Numbered from the stretch's first letter, positions 30,439 through 39,941 are shown. The stretch is DNA of 64,000 nt from Caenispirillum salinarum AK4 (GCF_000315795.1 NZ_ANHY01000002.1:224827-288826); one strand, 5' to 3'. Notes: generated by a model from the letters alone, not told the origin. Numbers and translations are program-made.

Positions 30439-31788
30439 TTATGCCGTTTCACCAGCCAGACGCGAGTCCGCGCGCGCCCGGCCGATGAGGGGCAGAAGGG
30501 GCTTGAGTTCAGGGCCATGAGCCAATCCGGTCAAGGCCTTGCGCAAGGGCATGAACAATCCCTTGCCCTTGCGGCCCGTCTCGGTTTTCACAACGGAGAC
30601 GAACTGCGTCCAGGTTTCCGCATCCCAGGGTTCCGGGGGAAGCAGGGCACGGGCGGCGGCGATGAACTCCCGGTCCTCGTCCTCGATCACCGGCGCGACC
30701 GGGCCGGTTACCACCTTCCACCAGTCCCGGGCCTCGGCGAAGCGGGTGATGTTGGGGCGGATGGCGTGCCAGAACGGCTCTGCCGCATCCGTGGGGATGC
30801 CCAGCGCCACCAGGCGCGGCCCGGCGGCGCCGAAGGTCATCTCGTGCAGCAGGCGGGCGTTGATCTGGTCCAGGTCCGCCGGATCGAACCGGGCCGGCGC
30901 CCGGCCGAAGCGGGTGATGTCGAACTCCGCCGCCAAGTCGTGCGGGTTCTGGCGCGGCTCCACCGGATCGGCGGTCCCCAGGCGGGCGAGCAGGCTGGTC
31001 ACCGCGCCCGGCTCCAGGCCGTCGTTGCGCAGCTCGGCCATGGACAGGCTGCCCAGGCGCTTGGACAGGCCCTTGCCCTCGGCGTCCACCAGCAGCGGCA
31101 GGTGGGAAAAGCGTGGCGGTTCGCCGCCCAGGGCGTGGAACATCTGGATCTGCACGGCGGTGTTGGTGACGTGGTCCTCGCCGCGCACCACGTCGGTGAC
31201 CTCCATGGCGATGTCGTCCACCGCCGAGGGCAGCATGTACAGATACGTGCCGTCGGCGCGCTTGACCACGGGGTCGGAAATGCTGCCCATCTGGGTCTTG
31301 CTGGGGCCGCGCACGCCGTCGTTCCACGCCACCTCGCCGCCGTCGAGCAGGAAACGCCAGTGGGGCTTGCGGCCTTCCGCCTCGTGGCGGGCCTTTTCCT
31401 CGTCGCTGAGCGACAGGGCGGCGCGGTCGTAGACCGGCGGCCGGCCGCGGGCGCGCTGGCGGTTGCGCTTGTAGTCCAGTTCCTCCGGGGTTTCCCAGCA
31501 GGGATAGACGCGGCCCGCCTGCTTCAGGCGTTCGAAGGCGGCGTCATAGTCCGCCAGGCGGCCGGACTGGAAGGCTTCCTCGTCCCAGCCGAGCCCGAGC
31601 CACGCCAGGTCGCGTCGGATGCCGTCGACGTATTCGGGCTTGGAACGCTCCTGGTCGGTGTCGTCGAAGCGCAGCAGGAACGAGCCGCCGCTGCGGCGCG
31701 CCAGCAGCCAGTTGACCAGCGCGACGCGGATGTTGCCCACATGCAGCGCACCGGTGGGGCTGGGCGCGAAACGGACTCGGATGCTCAT
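30439..31788 (-). CDS. gltX: Glutamate-tRNA ligase
   Basis: The 449-aa class I aminoacyl-tRNA synthetase has the HIGH-type motif PSPTGALHVGNIR at 9-21 and the KMSKS-type GKGLSKRLG near 235. It charges tRNA-Glu and, in bacteria without GlnRS, often tRNA-Gln, which is then amidated by GatCAB. Many alphaproteobacteria carry two GltX copies; which one this is cannot be settled here. The start ATG 31788 gives MSIRVRFAPSP. It lies 75 nt after the nadE stop on the same strand. Confidence 0.93.
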   Translation of the reverse strand: MSIRVRFAPSPTGALHVGNIRVALVNWLLARRSGGSFLLRFDDTDQERSKPEYVDGIRRDLAWLGLGWDEEAFQSGRLADYDAAFERLKQAGRVYPCWETPEELDYKRNRQRARGRPPVYDRAALSLSDEEKARHEAEGRKPHWRFLLDGGEVAWNDGVRGPSKTQMGSISDPVVKRADGTYLYMLPSAVDDIAMEVTDVVRGEDHVTNTAVQIQMFHALGGEPPRFSHLPLLVDAEGKGLSKRLGSLSMAELRNDGLEPGAVTSLLARLGTADPVEPRQNPHDLAAEFDITRFGRAPARFDPADLDQINARLLHEMTFGAAGPRLVALGIPTDAAEPFWHAIRPNITRFAEARDWWKVVTGPVAPVIEDEDREFIAAARALLPPEPWDAETWTQFVSVVKTETGRKGKGLFMPLRKALTGLAHGPELKPLLPLIGRARADSRLAGETA

Positions 31789-31863
31789 GGCGGGTCGGGT
31801 CTCTCTTTCTCTCACGGGCGGACGCGGGGCGCGGACCCCGTGTCCGGGACCCGCCCGCGGGCG

Positions 31864-33537
31864 TCACTTGTAACGGTTGGTGATGGGATAGCGCCGTTCG
31901 CGGCCGAACGCCATGCTTGTGATCTTCACGCCCGGCGGGGCCTGGCGGCGCTTGTATTCGGCGCGGTTGAGTAGGGTCCAGACCTTTTCCACCACCTCGG
32001 CGTCGAAGCCGTCCTCCACCAGCTCGCGCACGCCCTTCTGGTCCTCGTTCAGGCCGCGCAGGATGGCATCCAGCACGTCGTAGCCGGGCAGGCTGTCCTC
32101 GTCCTTCTGGTCGGGGCGCAACTCGGCGCTGGGCGGCTTGGAGATGACGCGGTCGGGCATCACCCGGCCCTCCGGCCCCAGCGCGCCCGCGGGCTTGTTC
32201 TCGTTGCGCCAGCGGCAGGCGGCGAAGACGTCCAGCTTGTAGACGTCCTTCAGCGGATTGAAGCCGCCGTTCATGTCGCCGTACAGCGTCGCGTAGCCGA
32301 CGGACATCTCGGACTTGTTGCCGGTTGACAGCACCATGGGGCCGAACTTGTTGGACAGCGCCATGAGCACGATGCCGCGGGCGCGGGACTGGATGTTTTC
32401 TTCGGTGATGCCGACCTCGGTGCCCTCGAACACGCCTTCCAGCATGGTGTCGAAGGCCTCCATGGCGGGGCCGATGTTGATGATGTCGTATTCCACCCCC
32501 AGCGTCTCGGCGATGGCGGCAGCGTCCTCCAGGCTGTGCTGGCTGGTGTAGGGCGAGGGCATCATGACGCAGCGCACGCGGTCCTTGCCCAGCGCGTCCA
32601 CGGCCACGGCGGCGGCCAACGCGCTGTCGATGCCGCCCGACAGGCCCAGGATGACGCCGGGAAAGCCGTTCTTGTTCACGTAATCGCGCGTGCCCAGCAC
32701 CATGGCCTGATAGATGGCGGCGCAGCGGTCGTCGGGCGGTTCCACCCGCGCGCTGTCGGCGTTCCAGGTGCCGAAGCGCGCACTCTTCGTCCACACCGTC
32801 AGCAGGTCGTCCTCCGCCCAGGCGGCGGCGCGGCCGGCCAGCGCGTAGTCGGAATTGATGACGAAGCTCGCCCCGTCGAACACCAGTTCGTCCTGGCCGC
32901 CCACCTGATTGACGTAGATGAGCGGCAGGTGCGTTTCCTCCACCCGCGCGACCGCGTGGTTCAGGCGCACCTCGTGCTTGTCGACCTCGAACGGCGAGCC
33001 GTTGGGGATCACCAGGATCTCGGCCCCGTGCTCCTTGAGGTTCGCCGCCACGTCGGGGAACCACATGTCCTCGCACACCAGGATGCCGAGCCGCACGCCC
33101 TTGAAGTCCACGGGTTCGGGCAGCGGGCCGGGCGTGAACACGCGCTGTTCGTCGAAGACCCCGTAGTTGGGCAGGTGATGCTTGGCCCGCACCGCCTTGA
33201 TCTCGCCGTCGCACAGCAGCAGCGCGGCGTTGACCACGCCCAGGTCCACCCGCCAGGGCGCGCCGACGATGAGCGCCGGGCCGTCCTTCGTGTCGGCGGC
33301 TAGAGCGGAGACGGCCTCCTCCACGCGGTCGAGGAAGGCGCGGCGGTAGACCAGGTCCTCGGGCGGGTAGCCGCACAGGCACAATTCCGGCCCCACCACC
33401 AGGTCGGCACCGGCGGCCTCGGCCCGCTCCAGGGCGTGCCGGAGCATGGCGGCGTTGCCGTCGATGTCGCCGACGGTGGGATTAAGCTGCGCGAGCAGGA
33501 TGTTGAGGCGGTCTATGGGCGCGTCCGTGATCGTCAT
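31864..33537 (-). CDS. nadE: Glutamine-dependent NAD+ synthetase
   Basis: The 557-aa enzyme makes NAD+ from nicotinate adenine dinucleotide using glutamine. The N-terminal nitrilase-type amidase (1-260) has the Glu-Lys-Cys triad in VGPELCLCGYPPEDL, KHHLPNYGVFDEQR and LGILVCEDMWFP. The C-terminal synthetase has the ATP-pyrophosphatase loop GLSGGIDSALAAAV (about 297-310) and STGNKSEMSVGYATLYGDM. A predicted promoter lies upstream at 33564-33592. gltX is downstream and may be co-transcribed. Confidence 0.96.
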   Translation of the reverse strand: MTITDAPIDRLNILLAQLNPTVGDIDGNAAMLRHALERAEAAGADLVVGPELCLCGYPPEDLVYRRAFLDRVEEAVSALAADTKDGPALIVGAPWRVDLGVVNAALLLCDGEIKAVRAKHHLPNYGVFDEQRVFTPGPLPEPVDFKGVRLGILVCEDMWFPDVAANLKEHGAEILVIPNGSPFEVDKHEVRLNHAVARVEETHLPLIYVNQVGGQDELVFDGASFVINSDYALAGRAAAWAEDDLLTVWTKSARFGTWNADSARVEPPDDRCAAIYQAMVLGTRDYVNKNGFPGVILGLSGGIDSALAAAVAVDALGKDRVRCVMMPSPYTSQHSLEDAAAIAETLGVEYDIINIGPAMEAFDTMLEGVFEGTEVGITEENIQSRARGIVLMALSNKFGPMVLSTGNKSEMSVGYATLYGDMNGGFNPLKDVYKLDVFAACRWRNENKPAGALGPEGRVMPDRVISKPPSAELRPDQKDEDSLPGYDVLDAILRGLNEDQKGVRELVEDGFDAEVVEKVWTLLNRAEYKRRQAPPGVKITSMAFGRERRYPITNRYK

Positions 33538-33563
33538 GAAGACCCCTGGAACAAGATGGAGCG

Positions 33564-33592
33564 AAGCTATGGGCGCGGCGTCATGCTGTCAA
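33564..33592 (-). promoter_or_regulatory. Predicted promoter of nadE
   Basis: TTGACA (33592-33587) and TAGCTT (33569-33564) on the minus strand are separated by 17 bp, with the -10 about 26 nt before the nadE start codon. Confidence 0.5.
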
Positions 33593-33741
33593 CGCCGGGG
33601 CGGCGGCGGCGGATCGGTCTCGCGCGGGAGTGGCCGCCCGGGCCCGTCCGTCGGGGCCATGCCTTCCGGCCATGTCGCCAGGACGCCGGCGGCGCGGTAG
33701 ACTGCGTGCAACAAGAATCATTTGCCAGGGAGACTTGCGCC

Positions 33742-34557
33742 ATGCCCGCCGCGACCGCGCCCGCCACGCCCGCGCGTGAGCGGTCATGCCCGCTGGACAT
33801 GAACCGCCGCCTGCTCATGGGTTTCATCGATCGCCTGCGGGCGGAGGGGCATCTGGCGCCCGTGCCGGGGGATTTCCCCGACGAGGACTATCTGCGCGGC
33901 TTGGCGGAAGCGTACCTGGCCGAGGTCGGTCCCTCGGCGGGCGCCGCGCCCAGCGAATGCCTGCGGCTGCATGACGCCGTGCTGTGGGAGGATCGCCGCC
34001 ACCGCCCCTTCGAGCGCCTGCTGACGCGCCGATTCAGCCATCTTCTGCCCAAGCGGGCGGGAGACGAAGGCGGCCCGGCGCCCGACGCCCCCCTGTCGCG
34101 CCGCGCCATCCCGGGGTTGATGGCGGCGCTGTCCAAGATGGTCGGGCCGGCGACGCTGGAGGACGCCGCGCGGCGCACCGAGGCGCTGCTCGCCCGCCAC
34201 CGAGAGGACCGGCTGGGCCTGGTGGACTGGCCGCAACTGACCGCCCAGCCCGAGGCCGAGGCGGTGCTGTGCGACGTGCTGATGGCGGCGGCGCGCCACT
34301 TCCAGGACGTCGGTCGTCGCCTGGACTGGCTGACGGAGGTGGTCAACAGCCACCTGCCGCCGCCCCTGCCGGAGGATCACGACCCCGCCTGGCGCTGCGA
34401 TGCCGGGCGCACGCGGCTTCTGCTGCGCGCGTTGTATGACCCGCTGGCCGAACGGCTCGCAGACCCGGCGGCCAGCGGCGTTCTGCGCCGGCGCTTCGGC
34501 GACGTGGCCGTGACCGACGCTGCCCGCCTGCTGGACGCGCTGGAGCGCGCCGCTTGA
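33742..34557 (+). CDS. Conserved-looking soluble protein of unknown function
   Basis: The 271-aa protein has no signal peptide or membrane segment. It is largely helical, rich in Arg, Leu and Ala, with a middle segment AIPGLMAALSKMVGPATLEDAARRTEALLARHRED and a C-terminal segment VVNSHLPPPLPEDHDPAWRCDAGRTRLLLRALYDPLAERL. I do not recognise a domain. The ATG at 33742 has AGGGAG 9-10 nt upstream; the longer frame from 33436 overlaps the nadE 5' end and is rejected. It converges with the nucleotide-sugar dehydrogenase gene, with 4 nt between their stops. Confidence 0.65.
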   Translation: MPAATAPATPARERSCPLDMNRRLLMGFIDRLRAEGHLAPVPGDFPDEDYLRGLAEAYLAEVGPSAGAAPSECLRLHDAVLWEDRRHRPFERLLTRRFSHLLPKRAGDEGGPAPDAPLSRRAIPGLMAALSKMVGPATLEDAARRTEALLARHREDRLGLVDWPQLTAQPEAEAVLCDVLMAAARHFQDVGRRLDWLTEVVNSHLPPPLPEDHDPAWRCDAGRTRLLLRALYDPLAERLADPAASGVLRRRFGDVAVTDAARLLDALERAA

Positions 34558-34561
34558 GCGC

Positions 34562-35839
34562 CTACAGGCTCCAGACCTGCATCCCCTGGGGCAGCGGAGC
34601 GCCGCGCCACATGCCCTTGATGTCGGCGATCAGCCCGCCCGGCTTGACCAGCCGCTGGAAGGCATCGGCCGCCAGTGCCTTGTAAGGGGTGTGGGGAACG
34701 GCGCCGATCAGCGCGTCGTAGCCCGACAACTCGTCCAGGGACCGCTTCAGTTCGATCTGGTAGTAGCGCGCGGCCTCTTCGGTGTCGGCCATGGGATCGT
34801 GAACGTCCACCACATGGCCCTTGGCGCGCAGCTTGGCGATGATGTCCACCACGCGCGTGTTGCGCAGGTCGGGCACGTTTTCCTTGAAGGTCAGGCCCAT
34901 GACGAGGACGCGGGCGTTCTCCTTGTCCGGGCCCATCAGGTCCATGACCCGATCGGCGATGTAGTGGCCCATGCTGTCGTTGACCTTGCGCCCCGACAGG
35001 ATGATCTCGGGGTGGTGGCCCAGCTGGCTGGCGCATTCGGCCAGGTAGAACGGGTCGACGCCGATGCAGTGGCCGCCCACAAGGCCGGGCTGGAAGGGCA
35101 GGAAGTTCCACTTGGTGTTGGAGGCTGCCAGCACGTCCTGAATGGACAGGCCCATGCGCTGGAAGATCATGGTGATCTCGTTGATGAAGGCGATGTTGAT
35201 GTCGCGCTGGGCGTTCTCGATCACCTTCGCCGCCTCGGCCGCCTTGATGCTGGCCGCCCGGAAGACGCCGCCCGTGGTCACCGTGCCGTAGACGCGCGCC
35301 AGTTGCTCCGTCACCTCGGGCGTCTGGCCGGCGATCACCTTGGTGATGCGGTCGACCGTGTGCTCGCGGTCGCCGGGGTTGATGCGCTCGGGGCTGTAGC
35401 CCAGGAAGAAGTCGGTGCCGCAGGTCAGGCCCGAGAACCGCTCCAGCAGCGGCCCGCACAGGTCCTCGGTCACGCCGGGATAGACGGTGCTTTCGAACAC
35501 GACCGTCGCCCCCGGCGTCAGCACGTCGCCCACCGTCTTGCACGCCGCCTTCAGCGGCGACAGGTCGGGCTTGTTCCACTGGTCGACCGGCGTCGGCACC
35601 GTGACGATATAGACCGCGCAGCCCGCCATTTCGGCCGGGTCGGCGGTGCAGTGCAGGGCGGTGGCCGCCATGGCGTCGTCCTCGACCTCGCGCGTGCGGT
35701 CGTGGCCGGCACGAAGCTGGGCGATGCGGGCTTCGTCGATGTCGAACCCGACGGTGGGAAAATGGCGGGCGATGGCGACCGCCAGCGGCAGGCCCACGTA
35801 GCCAAGGCCGATGACGGAAATCTTCTCGGTGCCGGACAT
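34562..35839 (-). CDS. Nucleotide-sugar dehydrogenase (UDP-GlcNAc/GalNAc 6-dehydrogenase type)
   Basis: The 425-aa NAD-dependent enzyme oxidises the C6 hydroxyl of a UDP-sugar to a carboxylate in two steps, supplying uronic acids for surface polysaccharide. Motifs: N-terminal VIGLGYVGLPLAVAIA (NAD), VTVPTPVD, GYSPERINPGD, central NEITMIFQRMG, and the catalytic Cys in LVGGHCIGVDPFYLA. The overall pattern is closest to the TviB/WbpO group (UDP-HexNAc) rather than UDP-glucose dehydrogenase, but the substrate is uncertain. No glycosyltransferase genes are adjacent, so it stands alone. Confidence 0.86.
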   Translation of the reverse strand: MSGTEKISVIGLGYVGLPLAVAIARHFPTVGFDIDEARIAQLRAGHDRTREVEDDAMAATALHCTADPAEMAGCAVYIVTVPTPVDQWNKPDLSPLKAACKTVGDVLTPGATVVFESTVYPGVTEDLCGPLLERFSGLTCGTDFFLGYSPERINPGDREHTVDRITKVIAGQTPEVTEQLARVYGTVTTGGVFRAASIKAAEAAKVIENAQRDINIAFINEITMIFQRMGLSIQDVLAASNTKWNFLPFQPGLVGGHCIGVDPFYLAECASQLGHHPEIILSGRKVNDSMGHYIADRVMDLMGPDKENARVLVMGLTFKENVPDLRNTRVVDIIAKLRAKGHVVDVHDPMADTEEAARYYQIELKRSLDELSGYDALIGAVPHTPYKALAADAFQRLVKPGGLIADIKGMWRGAPLPQGMQVWSL

Positions 35840-36157
35840 GCGAAGGCCCTCGCTGTTTAATCACTGCGTGGGTCTTGTCTAGCACGCCGGCGGGGGTCTC
35901 AATATTGACCCGGCTGCTTAACCCGCGCGGGCTAATCCGTGCGGAAGCATCTTATTCGCGCGCCGCCTATCCCTGTGGCGGCGCCCGGCGCCGCCCGGCG
36001 TTGCCCGGCGTCGTCGGCTGGAGGCTGCCGGCGGCATCTTTTACCCCTGGATTGTTTAGGGGGAAAGGAGGTAGAAAATCGTCTCGGACGGCGCCGAATG
36101 GGGGGAGAGGCGGCGCCCGCGCCGTTGCTCAAGACGCTCCCCGGGGAAAAGAGAACC
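35840..36157. other. Divergent intergenic region with a short GC repeat
   Basis: The 318 bp separate the leftward dehydrogenase gene from the rightward lipoprotein gene. It contains three tandem 10-bp units of the form NNGCCCGGCG at 35981-36010 and a small inverted repeat CCCCT/AGGGG near 36045-36065, followed by AAAGGAGG. I see no gene and no clear consensus promoter. Confidence 0.4.
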
Positions 36158-36535
36158 ATGAAGAAGCTGTTTGCGGCGACCGTGTGCGCCATGACGCTCG
36201 TGCTGGCTGCCTGCGGCGGTCCCTCCGACAGCGACGTGCAGGACGCCGTCCGTGCCGCCGTCGAGGCCGAGTTCAACGAGAATATGGAACTGGGGCAGGA
36301 CCTCGGCCAGCTCATGTCCGGCGGCCGCAACACCCCCCTCCAGGCGCGCATGGCCGCCGAGCAGGAGAAGGCCCGGAAGATGCTCGACGGCATGGAGGTC
36401 GACGTGGGCAACGTGACCGAGAACAGCGACGGGACCTATACCGCCGTGGTGACCCTGACGTTCCCGGGCGGCGACACGAACACCGACACGGTGACGCTGA
36501 TGGAAGGGGCCGAGGGCTGGGTGGTCAAGGAGTGA
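36158..36535 (+). CDS. Small lipoprotein, unknown function
   Basis: The 125-aa protein has a lipoprotein signal peptide: MKK, a hydrophobic stretch, and lipobox LAAC with the acylated Cys at residue 19 followed by GG. The mature part begins with an acidic helix (SDSDVQDAVRAAVEAEFNENMELGQDLGQLM) and ends in a beta-rich region (TYTAVVTLTFPGGDTNTDTVTLMEGAEGWVVKE) of the kind seen in small NTF2-like or DUF4878-like lipoproteins. Family membership is not certain. The residue after +1 is Gly, not Asp, so outer-membrane transport by Lol is expected. Confidence 0.78.
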   Translation: MKKLFAATVCAMTLVLAACGGPSDSDVQDAVRAAVEAEFNENMELGQDLGQLMSGGRNTPLQARMAAEQEKARKMLDGMEVDVGNVTENSDGTYTAVVTLTFPGGDTNTDTVTLMEGAEGWVVKE

Positions 36536-36696
36536 ATATCGCGGGGCTGCATGGCGCGTGATGGGAACAACGGCCTCCGCTTGTCGCGGGGGCCGTTTTC
36601 CGTTTGGAGCCGGCTGCGCCGGCGGGACTTGGCAGGACCGCGCCGCTGGGGCATTCTGCGCACCCCTTGCAGCGCATTTTCGAATACAGTGGGACC

Positions 36697-38301
36697 ATGG
36701 ACCCGATGAGCGACGACACCCGCGTTTACATCTACGACAGCACGCTGCGCGACGGTGCGCAGACGCACGGCGTGGACTTTTCGGCCGCCGACAAGGCTGC
36801 CATCACGCGGGAACTGGACGCCATCGGCTTCGATTATGTGGAAGGCGGCTGGCCCGGCGCCAACCCCACCGACGACGCCTTCTTCCGAAGCCTGCCCGAG
36901 ACCACGCGCGGGCGCATCGCCGCCTTCGGCATGACGCGCCGTGCCGGGCGTTCGGCCGACAATGATCCCGGTCTTCAGGCCGTCGTGCGGTCGGGCGCGC
37001 CGGTGGTCACCCTGGTGGGCAAGAGCTGGGACTTCCAGTGCGAGGTTGCGCTGGGCATCGAGCCGGCCGAGAACGTGCGGATGATCGCGGATTCCATCGC
37101 CCACGCCGCCACGGTGGCGGAAGAGGTGATGTTCGATGCAGAGCATTTCTTCGACGGCTACAAGGCCAACCCCGGCTTCGCGCTGGACTGCATCAAGGCC
37201 GCCCACGAAGCCGGCGCCCGCTGGGTGGTGCTGTGCGACACCAACGGCGGCACGCTGCCGCACGAGGTGTTCGACATCGTCTCCGAAGTGGTGAAGGTGG
37301 TGCCGGGTACGCATGTGGGCATCCACTGCCACAACGACACGGAAAACGCCGTCGCCAACAGCCTGGCCGCCGTCCGCGCCGGCGCCCGCCAGGTGCAGGG
37401 CACGCTGAACGGTCTGGGCGAGCGCTGCGGCAACGCCAACCTCATCACCATCATCCCGACGCTCATGCTCAAGATGGGCATGACGACCGGGCTGACCGAC
37501 ACCGACCTCAAGGGCCTGACGAAATTGTCGCGCTCCCTGGACGCGCGGCTCAACCGGGTGCCCAGCAAGGAAGCGGCCTATGTCGGCGAGCGGGCCTTCG
37601 CCCACAAAGGGGGACTGCACGTCTCCGCCGTCGCCAAGGACCCCAAGTGCTACGAGCACGTGGACCCCGACAGCATCGGCAACAAGCGCCTGATCCTGGT
37701 CTCCAACCAGGCGGGGCTGTCCAACATCCTCGCCCGCTTCGACGAGATCGGCATGGAGGTGGACCGCAAGGACCCGCGCCTCGCCCGCCTGATCGAGCTG
37801 GTGAAGGAGCGCGAGTTCCAGGGCTATGCCTACGACGGCGCCTGGGCCAGCTTCGAGCTTCTGGCCCGCCGGATGCTGGAGGACGTGCCCGAGTACTTCA
37901 AGGTGGACAGCTTCCGCGTCATCGACGAACGGCGCTGGAACGCCAAGGGCCAGCTCATCACCCTGTCGGAGGCCATCGCCAAGCTGACCGTGCAGGGCGA
38001 GCGCAACATGACGGTGGCCGAGGGCGACGGCCCCGTGAACGCCCTGGACGCCTGCCTGCGCAAGCTGCTGCTGCCCTACTATCCGCAGCTGTCCGACCTG
38101 CGGCTGGTGGACTTCAAGGTGCGCATCCTCAACCCCGAGGCCGCCACCGCCGCCGTCACCCGCGTCACCATTGAAAGCGCCGACGGATCGGGCGTGCGCT
38201 GGACCACGGTGGGTGTCTCGGAGAACCTGATCGACGCGTCGTTCGAGGCGCTGTCGGATTCCATCAACTTCAAGCTCCACCGCGACGGCGCGACCGTCTG
38301 A
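36697..38301 (+). CDS. cimA: Citramalate synthase
   Basis: The 534-aa enzyme condenses acetyl-CoA and pyruvate to (R)-citramalate, opening a threonine-independent route to 2-oxobutyrate and isoleucine. The N-terminal DRE-TIM barrel has VYIYDSTLRDGAQTHGVDFS, HCHNDTENAVANSLAAV and GTLNGLGERCGNAN. The C-terminal part (about 410-530) is the LeuA-type regulatory domain, where isoleucine could bind. Length and the IYDSTLRDGAQ form fit CimA rather than LeuA or homocitrate synthase. An ATG at 36706 three codons in is an alternative start. Both ATGs have only weak ribosome-binding sites. Confidence 0.88.
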   Translation: MDPMSDDTRVYIYDSTLRDGAQTHGVDFSAADKAAITRELDAIGFDYVEGGWPGANPTDDAFFRSLPETTRGRIAAFGMTRRAGRSADNDPGLQAVVRSGAPVVTLVGKSWDFQCEVALGIEPAENVRMIADSIAHAATVAEEVMFDAEHFFDGYKANPGFALDCIKAAHEAGARWVVLCDTNGGTLPHEVFDIVSEVVKVVPGTHVGIHCHNDTENAVANSLAAVRAGARQVQGTLNGLGERCGNANLITIIPTLMLKMGMTTGLTDTDLKGLTKLSRSLDARLNRVPSKEAAYVGERAFAHKGGLHVSAVAKDPKCYEHVDPDSIGNKRLILVSNQAGLSNILARFDEIGMEVDRKDPRLARLIELVKEREFQGYAYDGAWASFELLARRMLEDVPEYFKVDSFRVIDERRWNAKGQLITLSEAIAKLTVQGERNMTVAEGDGPVNALDACLRKLLLPYYPQLSDLRLVDFKVRILNPEAATAAVTRVTIESADGSGVRWTTVGVSENLIDASFEALSDSINFKLHRDGATV

Positions 38302-38322
38302 GCGGCTTTCGAAAACGGAACA

Positions 38323-39192
38323 ATGGCTGGCACCGACAAGACCCGGGCACGCGAGCTGGCGGAAGACCCGCTCGCGCCCGTCATCATTCTCGACCGCCCC
38401 CAACTGGGGGAGAACGTGGGCACCGCCGCCCGCGCCATGCTCAACTGCGGCCTGACGCAGATGCGCCTCGTGCAACCGCGCGAGGACCATCTGTCGGAAA
38501 AGGCGATCAGCGCCAGTTCGGGCGCGGTGGAGGTGCTGCAGCAGGCGCGTGTCTTCGACAGCCTGGAAGAGGCGGTCGGGGACCTGAAGCGCGTCTATGC
38601 GACGACCGCGCGGCGGCGCGGCATGATCAAGCCGCTGATGACGCCCAAGCGGGCGGCGATCGACATGCACGCGCAAGGGCAGGCGGGCAACGCCACGGGC
38701 ATCCTGTTCGGCAAGGAGCGCACGGGCCTTGAGAACGACGCGCTGGCGCTGTCCGACGTGATCGTCGAGGCGCCGCTCAACCCGGCCTACTGCTCGTTGA
38801 ACCTGGCTATGGCGGTGCTGCTGATCGGCTATGAATGGTATCAGGTGAAGGTCGATCCGCCGGCGGAGCAACTGATCACCAACCAGACCCAGCTGGCGGG
38901 CAAGGAGATGGTTCTGCGCTTCTTCGGGCATCTGGAGGCGGAACTGGACGCCAGCGGCTTCCTGCGGGTGGCCGACAAGCGGCCCAGCATGGTGCGCAAC
39001 ATCCGCAACCTGTTCCTGCGCGCCAACCTGACGGAGACGGAAATCCGCACCCTGCACGGCATCGTCAAGGAACTGCGCTGGGGCCGCCGGCCCGACCGTC
39101 CGCCCTACCAGGGAAACCAGCAGCCGGCGGAGGTGGGCGAGGAGGCCCTGTCCGGCGGGGCAGGGCAGGGGACCGACGACAAGGGGGAGTGA
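38323..39192 (+). CDS. trmJ: tRNA (cytidine/uridine-2'-O-)-methyltransferase TrmJ-like
   Basis: The 289-aa SPOUT-family protein carries the TrmJ pattern: PVIILDRPQLGENVGTAARAMLNCGL at the N-terminus, GILFGKERTGLENDALALSD, and the knot segment LNPAYCSLNLAMAVLLIGYEW. TrmJ 2'-O-methylates position 32 of tRNAs. A helical extension (180-260) with RPSMVRNIRNLFLRANLTETEIRTLHGIVKEL is typical. It lies 21 nt after cimA and 2 nt before bluB. The Gly/Gln-rich tail is probably disordered. Confidence 0.88.
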   Translation: MAGTDKTRARELAEDPLAPVIILDRPQLGENVGTAARAMLNCGLTQMRLVQPREDHLSEKAISASSGAVEVLQQARVFDSLEEAVGDLKRVYATTARRRGMIKPLMTPKRAAIDMHAQGQAGNATGILFGKERTGLENDALALSDVIVEAPLNPAYCSLNLAMAVLLIGYEWYQVKVDPPAEQLITNQTQLAGKEMVLRFFGHLEAELDASGFLRVADKRPSMVRNIRNLFLRANLTETEIRTLHGIVKELRWGRRPDRPPYQGNQQPAEVGEEALSGGAGQGTDDKGE

Positions 39193-39194
39193 CC

Positions 39195-39857
39195 ATGGCC
39201 GAGGCGCCGCCGTCCAATGCCGCGCCGGTGTTCAACGAACATTTCCGCCGCCGCTTCGAAGACCTCGTCGCGTGGCGTCGGGACATCCGGCATTTCAAGC
39301 CGGACCCGGTGGACCCGGCGCTGGTGGACGACCTGATCCGGCTGGCCTGTCTCGCGCCCTCGGTGGGCAACAGCCAGCCGTGGCGCTTCGTGATGGTCGA
39401 CGACCCGGCGCTGCGCGTGCGCGTGCGGGCCAACTTCGCCACCGCCAATTCCGACGCCCTGCACGACTATGACGGCGAGCGCGCAAAGCTCTACGCCAGC
39501 CTGAAGCTGTCTGGCCTGGACAGGGCGCCGGTGCAGGTGGCGCTGTTCTGCGACGGCGCGGGGGCGCTGGGGCACGGCCTGGGGTCGCGCACCATGCCGC
39601 AGACCCTGGAGCATTCGGTGGCGGGGGCGGCGGTCATACTCGGGCTCGCGGCGCGGGCCAAGGGGGTCGGCGTGGGCTACGTGTCGATCCTCGACCCCGA
39701 GCGTCTGAAGGCGGACCTGGAGGTGCCGGAGGCGTGGCAGTTCGTCTCCTACATGTGCATCGGCTGGCCCGACATCGCCGACAGCCCCGAGCCCGAGCTT
39801 CAGCGCCGCGGCTGGCAGGACCGCAAGCCGCACGGAAGCTTCGTTTACCGGCGGTGA
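39195..39857 (+). CDS. bluB: 5,6-dimethylbenzimidazole synthase
   Basis: The 220-aa flavin-destructase converts reduced FMN and O2 to 5,6-dimethylbenzimidazole, the lower ligand of cobalamin. It has the BluB pattern: FRRRFEDLVAWRRDIRHFKPD, LACLAPSVGNSQPWRFVMV and the C-terminal WPDIADSPEPELQRRGWQDR. The ATG at 39195 follows the trmJ stop by 2 nt. No other cobalamin-synthesis gene is in the window, but BchE and two AerR-type proteins depend on or bind cobalamin. The O2 requirement contrasts with the anaerobic BchE route. Confidence 0.92.
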   Translation: MAEAPPSNAAPVFNEHFRRRFEDLVAWRRDIRHFKPDPVDPALVDDLIRLACLAPSVGNSQPWRFVMVDDPALRVRVRANFATANSDALHDYDGERAKLYASLKLSGLDRAPVQVALFCDGAGALGHGLGSRTMPQTLEHSVAGAAVILGLAARAKGVGVGYVSILDPERLKADLEVPEAWQFVSYMCIGWPDIADSPEPELQRRGWQDRKPHGSFVYRR

Positions 39858-39912
39858 GGCGTGCGCCTCCGCGGCGCGTGAACCGGACGGCGCCCGCCCG
39901 GCGCCGCAGGGG

Positions 39913-39941
39913 TTGACGGGGCCGCAAATATACGCATACTG
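39913..39941 (+). promoter_or_regulatory. Predicted promoter of rpsD
   Basis: TTGACG (39913-39918) is followed after 17 bp by ATACTG (39936-39941), about 130 nt before the rpsD start. That leaves a long 5' leader in which S4 could act on its own message; no specific structure was proven. Confidence 0.45.

Noticed and set aside
35981..36010. Three 10-bp GC-rich tandem units as a possible small CRISPR or iteron array
   Set aside because: The units are only 10 bp with no spacers and are within the base composition of the region. They are a simple short repeat.
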